Part shown: positions 10,876 to 23,000 of the stretch, piece after piece
Position numbering within the stretch: position 1 is the stretch's first letter
Layout: each line of letters begins with the position of its first letter
Source: Nemertoderma westbladi
Lineage: Eukaryota > Xenacoelomorpha > Nemertodermatida > Nemertodermatidae
Length of the DNA stretch: 64,000 bases
Assembly (NCBI GenBank): GCA_032718475.1
Contig: JAUCBJ010009082.1
Location: 1-64,000, forward strand
Direction of reading: 5' to 3'
Notes under the pieces: model-generated
Databases searched by the model: none
What the model was told of the DNA's origin: nothing
Seen by the model: the letters and a program-made list of their open reading frames with translations, nothing else
Position numbers and translations under genes: made by a program

Positions 10876-11750
10876 GCTGTCCACCATGCTTATTCACTCC
10901 ATGAGGCCTCCAAAGCACAAGATTATGCACTGGCTGGTCCTCACGGCGAAAACAATGTCCTGCAAAGAGGAGGCGGCTTTATTCTAGTGTCAAGCTTGGG
11001 GGAGCCAATGAGACACCAATGTTGTATAGTATGTCGGGTCGGTGTAGGTAACGGTTAGAAGAATTATTGCAAAGTGTTCTATAGTAAACGACCTAATGTT
11101 GCCATGGTAATAAGGGATCCTTAAAATATGTTGCAAAGTTGGTTCTCTTAAAAATTTAAAGGTATGAAAATTTTCTACACCTGTGCCAATTATGGTACTT
11201 TTATCCAGAGCGTCCTCATCAATTTGCTAAGCGACCCGACTATTAAGTATCTTCCCTAGAACAAAATGAGGAAATAAATTAGCAAGTCATAGGCTTGGTT
11301 ACTGTAAGAAAAAATTCTGACTCCTGACTGACTAACTTACTGCTGACCTAGAGCAAAAACGGCTATATTATTCATGAGCCCAGAAAATAGAGGATGATTC
11401 TAAATTAGGAAAACACTAGTAAAACACTAGGAAAACATTTGATTATGAAAAACAATGTAAAACAATCGGAAAACAGTGAAAATATGGAATCAGGTTGATT
11501 TAACACATGTATTTCTCTGTATTGGTAATCCTAAATGTGCTCCTCGCATCGCACACCTTAGAACTATCGGTATCCGAAAATAGATTTCAATATAATCGTC
11601 TCAACTTTTTTTTCGAAAATAAGAACGAATTAATCTCCCAACGGTTCACAATTCACATCATGTATCAACAAGTGCTGATTGACAGTGATGGCCTTGTAAT
11701 GTATTACCGCATCAGCTGATAGCTCTTCCCAGTGAATCCTATGGGAAAAT
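10876..11750. other. Non-coding flank, MAN2B1 to 20-bp array
   Basis: No gene is supportable. The open frame at 10771-11058 (plus) starts inside LINE fragment C read antisense and has no domain. The 70-codon frame at 11507-11719 has an unconvincing hydrophobic start and no similarity that I recognise. Confidence 0.45.
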
Positions 11751-12914
11751 CTGGTGTAAATATAACTTATTCGGTGCAAATATAACTTATTTGGTGTAAA
11801 TATAACTTATTTGGTGCAAATATAACTTATTCGGTGCAAATATAACTTATTTGGTGTAAATATAACTTATTTGGTGCAAATATAACTTATTCGGTGTAAA
11901 TATAACTTATTCGGTGCAAATATAACTTATTTGGTGTAAATATAACTTATTTGGTGCAAATATAACATATTCGGTGCAAATATAACTTATTTGGTGTAAA
12001 TATAACTTATTTGGTGCAAATATAACTTATTCGGTGTAAATATAACTTATTCGGTGCAAATATAACTTATTTGGTGCAAATATAACTTATTCGGTGCAAA
12101 TATAACTTATTTGGTGCAAATATAACTTATTTGGTGCAAATATAACTTATTTGGTGTATATATAACTTATTTGGTGCAAATATAACTTATTTGGTGTAAA
12201 TATAACTTATTGGGTGTAAATATAACTTATTCGGTGCAAATATAACTTATTTGGTGCAAATATAACTTATTTGGTGCAAATATAACTTATTTGGTGCAAA
12301 TATAACTTATTTGGTGCAAATATAACTTATTTGGTGTAAATATAACTTATTTGGTGTAAATATAACTTATTCGGTGCATATATAACTTATTTGGTGCAAA
12401 TATAACTTATTTGGTGGAAATATAACTTATTTGGTGTAAATATAACTTATTCGGTGCAAATATAACTTATTCGGTGCAAATATAACTTATTTGGTGCAAA
12501 TATAACTTATTTGGTGCAAATATAACATATTTGGTGTAAATATAACTTATTCGGTGCAAATATAACTTATTTGGTGCAAATATAACTTATTTGGTGTAAA
12601 TATAACTTATTCGGTGCAAATATAACTTATTTGGTGCAAATATAACTTATTTGGTGCAAATATAACTTATTTGATGCAAATATAACTTATTTGGTGCAAA
12701 TATAACTTATTTGGTGCAAATATAACTTATTTGGTGCAAATATAACTTATTTGGTGCAAATATAACTTATTTGGTGCAAATACAGCTTATTTGGTGCAAA
12801 TATAACTTATTTGGTGCAAATATAACTTATTTGGTGCAAATATAACTTATTTGGTGCAAATATAACTTATTTGGTTCAAATATAACTTATTTGGTGCAAA
12901 TATAACTTATTTGG
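11751..12914. repeat. 20-bp phase-locked tandem array
   Basis: About 58 copies of a 20-bp unit (TATAACTTATTTGGTGCAAA) run without any insertion or deletion. Variation is almost confined to two positions, TCGG/TTGG and GCAAA/GTAAA. In the 5' part these variants recur in a loose three-unit (60-bp) pattern. From about 12600 on, nearly every copy is the TTGGTGCAAA type, so homogeneity rises along the array. Confidence 0.97.
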
Positions 12915-13115
12915 AGCGCATAAAAAATTTATTGGTGAAAAAACATATAATTTGGTAAAAAATGTCAAATAATTTGGTGTTTTCTGATATTATTTGGTGC
13001 ACAACGATTTATTTGGTGGTGGGTGTTTTTTTGGTGTGGAAACTGGAAAGTGATATAATTTGGGTGAATAAAGTAACCATTTTGATGCAAAAGTGATATT
13101 TTTTGATGTATGAGT
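12915..13115. repeat. Degenerate edge of the 20-bp array
   Basis: TTTGGTG or close variants recur at irregular spacing of roughly 17-30 bases, with diverged sequence between them. This looks like the eroded older end of the 20-bp array. Confidence 0.6.
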
Positions 13116-14002
13116 ACATCGTAGCCTATGTAAAATTTCAATAAAATTCTACCGAAAAGTGAAAACCTGGTATTAATTCTTCACAATGGGGAATCTAGAA
13201 ATACAGGAGAATTTTACATGTGTGTTAGAGGTTCAAAAGGGCCCTTTAATTTTTGTTATTTTGCAGAGATAACTTACTGTATCATATTTTATTTTAAACT
13301 GATTTTTCAACTTAACTTAACTACAACTGTTAACTTAACTTAACTTAAATGTAAACCAAACGTAACACATGTTTGAAATTCAGTTAGATATTTGATTTGT
13401 ATTTAAGTCACATGTTATTTCCAAGATAAAAAGATTACGCGTTCAAATATAAATTCACATTAATTAGTGTTGATTTATGATAATATAAAATGAGAAACAT
13501 CCTATTATAGCGGGGCTTTCATTCAATCATAAGGACATGCAAATATTGCGATACTTTGTGTTTTACTAGGTCACTTTGTGTTTGTCTTCTGTTTCTATGA
13601 GTGTCCTGATAATATTATAATAAAAATAATAAAGATGGGTTGGGTTAAAACCAGGTCAATAAATACAGAACTACACCCAATACAATACAGCGCACAACTA
13701 ATTAAGAGATTTACAAATAATATCCCAAAGGGACAGAAATTTAAAATCATTGAGAGACATCGCCAGAACAGATTGGGACAATAATAGTAAATTATTGAGT
13801 AGGAAATAAGGTATAATGTTTTTTTAACTTTAGGTTCGCATTTATTGTTAATTCTAGGGTTTGCAGTTGTCTGTGTCGGTACAGTTTGTTGTACCCACAT
13901 TATGGCGACAATGTGGCGTTACACTACACAGGACATTACCGGCAGAAAGAAGACGGTGTTATTTTGCGAAATATTACTACAGCAAGACCATCGACACAAC
14001 GA
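13116..14002. other. Non-coding, between 20-bp and 53-bp arrays
   Basis: AT-rich sequence with a small cluster of AACTTAACTTAACT words near 13308-13355. The 60-100 codon open frames on both strands at 13578-14046 overlap each other, show no domain and are not called as genes. Confidence 0.45.
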
Positions 14003-17000
14003 CGTTCACATTGGCCTGTCTGAGAGACACGAATGATGGATCTTGAGGAATCTATCATTCACATTGGCCTGTTTGAAAGACACGAATGATGGATCTTGGG
14101 GAATCTATCATTCACATTGGCCTGTTTGAGAGACACGAATGATGGATCTTGAGGAATCTATCGTTCACATTGGCCTGTATGAGAGACACAAATGAGGGAT
14201 CTTGAAGAATCTATCGTTCACATTGGCCTGTATGAGAGACATGATTGAGGGATCTTGAGGAATCTATCGTTCACATTGGCCTGATCTTGAGGAATCTATC
14301 GTTCACATTGGCCTGTATGAGAGACACGATTGAGGTATCTTGAGGAATCTATCGTTCACATTGGCCTGTTTGAGAGACACGATTGAGGGATCTTGAGGAA
14401 TCTATCGTTCGCATTGGCCTGTATGAGANNNNNNNNNNNNNNNNNNNNNNNNNNNNNNNNNNNNNNNNNNNNNNNNNNNNNNNNNNNNNNNNNNNNNNNN
14501 NNNNNNNNNNNNNNNNNNNNNNNNNNNNACACGATTGAGGTATCTTGAGGAATCTATCGTTCACATTGGCCTGTATGAGAGACATGATTGAGGGATCTTG
14601 AGGAATCTATCGTTCACATTGGCCTGTTTGAGAGACACGATTGAGGGATCTTGAGGAATCTATCGTTCGCATTGGCCTGTATGAGAGACACGATTGAGGT
14701 ATCTTGAGGAATCTATCGTTCACATTGGCCTGTTTGAGAGACATGATTGAGGGATCTTGAGGAATCTATCGTTCGCATTGGCCTGTATGAGAGACACGAT
14801 TGAGGGATCTTGAGGAATCTATCGTTCGCATTGGCCTGTATGAGAGACACGATTGAGGTATCTTGAGGAATCTATCGTTCACATTGGCCTGTATGAGAGA
14901 CACGATTGAGGGATCTTGAGGAATCTATCGTTCACATTGGCCTGTTTGAGAGACATGATTGAGGGATCTTGAGGAATCTATCGTTCGCATTGGCCTGTAT
15001 GAGAGACACGATTGAGGTATCTTGAGGAATCTATCGTTCACATTGGCCTGTTTGAGAGACACGAATGATGGATCTTGAGGAATCTATCATTCACATTGGC
15101 CTGTATGAGAGACATGATTGAGGGATCTTGAGGAATCTATCGTTCGCATTGGCCTGTATGAGAGACACGATTGAGGTATCTTGAGGAATCTATCGTTCAC
15201 ATTGGCCTGTTTGAGAGACACGAATGATGGATCTTGAGGAATCTATCATTCACATTGGCCTGTATGAGAGACATGATTGAGGGATCTTGAGGAATCTATC
15301 GTTCACATTGGCCTGTATGAGAGACACGATTGATGGATCTTGAGGAATCTATCGTTCACATTGGCCTGTCTGAGAGACACAAATGAGGTATCTTGAGGAA
15401 TCTATCGTTCACATTGGCCTGTTTGAGAGACACGAATGATGGATCTTGAGGAATCTATCATTCACATTGGCCTGTATGAGAGACATGATTGAGGGATCTT
15501 GAGGAATCTATCGTTCGCATTGGCCTGTATGAGAGACACGATTGAGGTATCTTGAGGAATCTATCGTTCACATTGGCCTGTTTGAGAGACACGAATGATG
15601 GATCTTGAGGAATCTATCATTCACATTGGCCTGTATGAGAGACATGATTGAGGGATCTTGAGGAATCTATCGTTCACATTGGCCTGTATGAGAGACACGA
15701 TTGATGGATCTTGAGGAATCTATCGTTCGCATTGGCCTGTATGAGAGACACGATTGAGGTATCTTGAGGAATCTATCGTTCACATTGGCCTGTTTGAGAG
15801 ACACGAATGATGGATCTTGAGGAATCTATCATTCACATTGGCCTGTATGAGAGACATGATTGAGGGATCTTGAGGAATCTATCGTTCGCATTGGCCTGTA
15901 TGAGAGACACGATTGAGGTATCTTGAGGAATCTATCGTTCACATTGGCCTGTTTGAGAGACACGAATGATGGATCTTGAGGAATCTATCATTCACATTGG
16001 CCTGTATGAGAGACATGATTGAGGGATCTTGAGGAATCTATCGTTCGCATTGGCCTGTATGAGAGACACGATTGAGGTATCTTGAGGAATCTATCGTTCA
16101 CATTGGCCTGTTTGAGAGACACGAATGATGGATCTTGAGGAATCTATCATTCACATTGGCCTGTATGAGAGACATGATTGAGGGATCTTGAGGAATCTAT
16201 CGTTCACATTGGCCTGTATGAGAGACACGATTGATGGATCTTGAGGAATCTATCGTTCACATTGGCCTGTCTGAGAGACACAAATGAGGTATCTTGAGGA
16301 ATCTATCGTTCACATTGGCCTGTATGAGAGACACGAATGATGGATCTTGAGGAATCTATCGTTCACATTGGCCTGTCTGAGAGACACAAATGAGGTATCT
16401 TGAGGAATCTATCGTTCACATTGGCCTGTTTGAGAGACACGAATGATGGATCTTGAGGAATCTATCGTTCACATTGGCCTGTATGAGAGACACGATTGAG
16501 GGATCTTGAGGAATCTATCGTTCGCATTGGCCTGTATGAGAGACACGATTGAGGGATCTTGAGGAATCTATCATTCACATTGGCCTGTATGAGAGACACG
16601 ATTGAGGGATCTCGAGGAATCTATCATTCACATTGGCCTGTATGAGATACACGATTGAGGGATCTTGAGGAATCTATCGTTCACATTGGCCTGTTTGAGA
16701 GACACGAATGATGGATCTTGAGGAATCTATCGTTCGCATTGGCCTGTTTGAAAGACACGAATGATGGATCTTGGGGAATCTATCATTCACATTGGCCTGT
16801 TTGAGAGACACGAATGATGGATCTTGAGGAATCTATCGTTCACATTGGCCTGTTTGAGAGACACGAATGATGGATCTTGAGGAATCTATCGTTCACATTG
16901 GCCTGTTTGAGAGACACGATTGAGGGATCTTGAGGAATCTATCGTTCGCATTGGCCTGTATGAGAGACACGATTGAGGTATCTTGAGGAATCTATCGTTC

Positions 17001-20000
17001 ACATTGGCCTGTTTGAGAGACACGAATGAGGGATCTTGAAGAATCTATCGTTCACATTGGCCTGTATGAGAGACACGATTGAGGTATCTTGAGGAATCTA
17101 TCGTTCGCATTGGCCTGTATGAGAGACACGATTGAGGTATCTTGAGGAATCTATCGTTCACATTGGCCTGTCTGAGAGACACGATTGAGGGATCTTGAGG
17201 AATCTATCGTTCACATTGGCCTGTTTGAGATACACGATTGAGGGATCTTGAGGAATCTATCGTTCACATTGGCCTGTATGAGAGACACGATTGAGGGATC
17301 TTGAGGAATCTATCGTTCGCATTGGCCTGTATGAGAGACACGATTGAGGGATCTTGAGGAATCTATCGTTCACATTGGCCTGTTTGAGAGACACGATTGA
17401 GGTATCTTGAGGAATCTATCATTCACATTGGCCTGTATGAGAGACACGATTGAGGGATCTTGAGGAATCTATCGTTCACATTGGCCTGTATGAGAGACAC
17501 GATTGAGGTATCTTGAGGAATCTATCGTTCACATTGGCCTGTATGAGAGACACGATTGAGGGATCTTGAGGAATCTATCGTTCACATTGGCCTGTATGAG
17601 AGACACGATTGAGGTATCTTGAGGAATCTATCATTCACATTGGCCTGTTTGAGAGACACGAATGAGGGATCTTGAAGAATCTATCGTTCACATTGGCCTG
17701 TTTGAGAGACACGAATGAGGGATCTTGAAGAATCTATCGTTCACATTGGCCTGTATGAGAGACACGATTGAGGTATCTTGAGGAATCTATCGTTCACATT
17801 GGCCTGTATGAGAGACACGATTGAGGGATCTTGAGGAATCTATCGTTCACATTGGCCTGTATGAGAGACATGATTGAGGGATCTTGAGGAATCTATCGTT
17901 CACATTGGCCTGTTTGAGAGACACGAATGAGGGATCTTGAAGAATCTATCGTTCACATTGGCCTGTATGAGAGACATGATTGAGGGATCTTGAGGAATCT
18001 ATCGTTCACATTGGCCTGTTTGAGAGACACGAATGAGGGATCTTGAAGAATCTATCGTTCACATTGGCCTGTATGTGTATGAGAGACACGATTGAGGGAT
18101 CTTGAGGAATCTATCGTTCACATTGGCCTGTTTGAGAGACACGAATGAGGGATCTTGAAGAATCTATCGTTCACATTGGCCTGTATGAGAGACACGATTG
18201 AGGTATCTTGAGGAATCTATCGTTCACATTGGCCTGTATGAGAGACACGATTGAGGGATCTTGAGGAATCTATCGTTCACATTGGCCTGTATGAGAGACA
18301 CGATTGAGGTATCTTGAGGAATCTATCGTTCACATTGGCCTGTTTGAGAGACACGAATGAGGTATCTTGAGGAATCTATCGTTCACATTGGCCTGTCTGA
18401 AACACACGAAAGAGGGAGCTTGAGGAATCTATCGTTCACATTGGCCTGTTTGAGAGACACGAATGAGGGATCTTGAAGAATCTATCGTTCACATTGGCCT
18501 GTATGAGAGACACGATTGAGGGATCTTGAGGAATCTATCGTTCACATTGGCCTGTTTGAGAGACACGATTGAGGGATCTTGAGGAATCTATCGTTCACAT
18601 TGGCCTGTTTGAGAGACACGAATGAGGGATCTTGAGGAATCTATCGTTCACATTGGCCTGTTTGAGAGACACGAATGAGGGATCTTGAGGAATCTATCGT
18701 TCGCATTGGCCTGTATGAGAGACACGATTGAGGTATCTTGAGGAATCTATCGTTCACATTGGCCTGTTTGAGAGACATGATTGAGGGATCTTGAGGAATC
18801 TATCGTTCGCATTGGCCTGTATGAGAGACACGATTGAGGGATCTTGAGGAATCTATCGTTCGCATTGGCCTGTATGAGAGACACGATTGAGGTATCTTGA
18901 GGAATCTATCGTTCACATTGGCCTGTATGAGAGACACGATTGAGGGATCTTGAGGAATCTATCGTTCACATTGGCCTGTTTGAGAGACATGATTGAGGGA
19001 TCTTGAGGAATCTATCGTTCGCATTGGCCTGTATGAGAGACACGATTGAGGTATCTTGAGGAATCTATCGTTCACATTGGCCTGTTTGAGAGACACGAAT
19101 GATGGATCTTGAGGAATCTATCATTCACATTGGCCTGTATGAGAGACATGATTGAGGGATCTTGAGGAATCTATCGTTCACATTGGCCTGTATGAGAGAC
19201 ACGATTGATGGATCTTGAGGAATCTATCGTTCACATTGGCCTGTCTGAGAGACACAAATGAGGTATCTTGAGGAATCTATCGTTCACATTGGCCTGTTTG
19301 AGAGACACGAATGATGGATCTTGAGGAATCTATCATTCACATTGGCCTGTATGAGAGACATGATTGAGGGATCTTGAGGAATCTATCGTTCGCATTGGCC
19401 TGTATGAGAGACACGATTGAGGTATCTTGAGGAATCTATCGTTCACATTGGCCTGTTTGAGAGACACGAATGATGGATCTTGAGGAATCTATCATTCACA
19501 TTGGCCTGTATGAGAGACATGATTGAGGGATCTTGAGGAATCTATCGTTCACATTGGCCTGTATGAGAGACACGATTGATGGATCTTGAGGAATCTATCG
19601 TTCGCATTGGCCTGTATGAGAGACACGATTGAGGTATCTTGAGGAATCTATCGTTCACATTGGCCTGTTTGAGAGACACGAATGATGGATCTTGAGGAAT
19701 CTATCATTCACATTGGCCTGTATGAGAGACATGATTGAGGGATCTTGAGGAATCTATCGTTCGCATTGGCCTGTATGAGAGACACGATTGAGGTATCTTG
19801 AGGAATCTATCGTTCACATTGGCCTGTTTGAGAGACACGAATGATGGATCTTGAGGAATCTATCATTCACATTGGCCTGTATGAGAGACATGATTGAGGG
19901 ATCTTGAGGAATCTATCGTTCGCATTGGCCTGTATGAGAGACACGATTGAGGTATCTTGAGGAATCTATCGTTCACATTGGCCTGTTTGAGAGACACGAA

Positions 20001-23000
20001 TGATGGATCTTGAGGAATCTATCATTCACATTGGCCTGTATGAGAGACATGATTGAGGGATCTTGAGGAATCTATCGTTCACATTGGCCTGTATGAGAGA
20101 CACGATTGATGGATCTTGAGGAATCTATCGTTCACATTGGCCTGTCTGAGAGACACAAATGAGGTATCTTGAGGAATCTATCGTTCACATTGGCCTGTAT
20201 GAGAGACACGAATGATGGATCTTGAGGAATCTATCGTTCACATTGGCCTGTCTGAGAGACACAAATGAGGTATCTTGAGGAATCTATCGTTCACATTGGC
20301 CTGTTTGAGAGACACGAATGATGGATCTTGAGGAATCTATCGTTCACATTGGCCTGTATGAGAGACACGATTGAGGGATCTTGAGGAATCTATCGTTCGC
20401 ATTGGCCTGTATGAGAGACACGATTGAGGGATCTTGAGGAATCTATCATTCACATTGGCCTGTATGAGAGACACGATTGAGGGATCTCGAGGAATCTATC
20501 ATTCACATTGGCCTGTATGAGATACACGATTGAGGGATCTTGAGGAATCTATCGTTCACATTGGCCTGTTTGAGAGACACGAATGATGGATCTTGAGGAA
20601 TCTATCGTTCGCATTGGCCTGTTTGAAAGACACGAATGATGGATCTTGGGGAATCTATCATTCACATTGGCCTGTTTGAGAGACACGAATGATGGATCTT
20701 GAGGAATCTATCGTTCACATTGGCCTGTTTGAGAGACACGAATGATGGATCTTGAGGAATCTATCGTTCACATTGGCCTGTTTGAGAGACACGATTGAGG
20801 GATCTTGAGGAATCTATCGTTCGCATTGGCCTGTATGAGAGACACGATTGAGGTATCTTGAGGAATCTATCGTTCACATTGGCCTGTTTGAGAGACACGA
20901 ATGAGGGATCTTGAAGAATCTATCGTTCACATTGGCCTGTATGAGAGACACGATTGAGGTATCTTGAGGAATCTATCGTTCGCATTGGCCTGTATGAGAG
21001 ACACGATTGAGGTATCTTGAGGAATCTATCGTTCACATTGGCCTGTCTGAGAGACACGATTGAGGGATCTTGAGGAATCTATCGTTCACATTGGCCTGTT
21101 TGAGATACACGATTGAGGGATCTTGAGGAATCTATCGTTCACATTGGCCTGTATGAGAGACACGATTGAGGGATCTTGAGGAATCTATCGTTCGCATTGG
21201 CCTGTATGAGAGACACGATTGAGGGATCTTGAGGAATCTATCGTTCACATTGGCCTGTTTGAGAGACACGATTGAGGTATCTTGAGGAATCTATCATTCA
21301 CATTGGCCTGTATGAGAGACACGATTGAGGGATCTTGAGGAATCTATCGTTCACATTGGCCTGTATGAGAGACACGATTGAGGTATCTTGAGGAATCTAT
21401 CATTCACATTGGCCTGTATGAGAGACACGATTGAGGGATCTTGAGGAATCTATCGTTCACATTGGCCTGTATGAGAGACACGATTGAGGTATCTTGAGGA
21501 ATCTATCATTCACATTGGCCTGTTTGAGAGACACGAATGAGGGATCTTGAAGAATCTATCGTTCACATTGGCCTGTTTGAGAGACACGAATGAGGGATCT
21601 TGAAGAATCTATCGTTCACATTGGCCTGTATGAGAGACACGATTGAGGTATCTTGAGGAATCTATCGTTCACATTGGCCTGTATGAGAGACACGATTGAG
21701 GGATCTTGAGGAATCTATCGTTCACATTGGCCTGTATGAGAGACATGATTGAGGGATCTTGAGGAATCTATCGTTCACATTGGCCTGTTTGAGAGACACG
21801 AATGAGGGATCTTGAAGAATCTATCGTTCACATTGGCCTGTATGAGAGACATGATTGAGGGATCTTGAGGAATCTATCGTTCACATTGGCCTGTTTGAGA
21901 GACACGAATGAGGGATCTTGAAGAATCTATCGTTCACATTGGCCTGTATGTGTATGAGAGACACGATTGAGGGATCTTGAGGAATCTATCGTTCACATTG
22001 GCCTGTTTGAGAGACACGAATGAGGGATCTTGAAGAATCTATCGTTCACATTGGCCTGTATGAGAGACACGATTGAGGTATCTTGAGGAATCTATCGTTC
22101 ACATTGGCCTGTATGAGAGACACGATTGAGGGATCTTGAGGAATCTATCGTTCACATTGGCCTGTATGAGAGACACGATTGAGGTATCTTGAGGAATCTA
22201 TCGTTCACATTGGCCTGTTTGAGAGACACGAATGAGGTATCTTGAGGAATCTATCGTTCACATTGGCCTGTCTGAAACACACGAAAGAGGGAGCTTGTGG
22301 AATCTATCGTTCACATTGGCCTGTTTGAGAGACACGAATGAGGGATCTTGAAGAATCTATCGTTCACATTGGCCTGTATGAGAGACACGATTGAGGGATC
22401 TTGAGGAATCTATCGTTCACATTGGCCTGTTTGAGAGACACGATTGAGGGATCTTGAGGAATCTATCGTTCACATTGGCCTGTTTGAGAGACACGAATGA
22501 GGGATCTTGAGGAATCTATCGTTCACATTGGCCTGTTTGAGAGACACGAATGAGGGATCTTGAGGAATCTATCGTTCGCATTGGCCTGTATGAGAGACAC
22601 GATTGAGGTATCTTGAGGAATCTATCGTTCACATTGGCCTGTTTGAGAGACATGATTGAGGGATCTTGAGGAATCTATCGTTCGCATTGGCCTGTATGAG
22701 AGACACGATTGAGGGATCTTGAGGAATCTATCGTTCGCATTGGCCTGTATGAGAGACACGATTGAGGTATCTTGAGGAATCTATCGTTCGCATTGGCCTG
22801 TATGAGAGACACGATTGAGGGATCTTGAGGAATCTATCGTTCACATTGGCCTGTTTGAGAGACACGATTGAGGGATCTTGAGGAATCTATCGTTCACATT
22901 GGCCTGTATGAGAGACACAATTGAGGTATCTTGAGGAATCTATCGTTCACATTGGCCTGTATGAGAGACACGATTGAGGGATCTTGAGGAATCTATCGTT

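Noticed and set aside
13595-13900. 101-codon hydrophobic open frame
   Set aside because: AT-driven hydrophobicity, with an overlapping opposite-strand frame and no conserved motif.
14349-14585. 78-codon open frame across the assembly gap
   Set aside because: It consists of satellite units and unknown bases.
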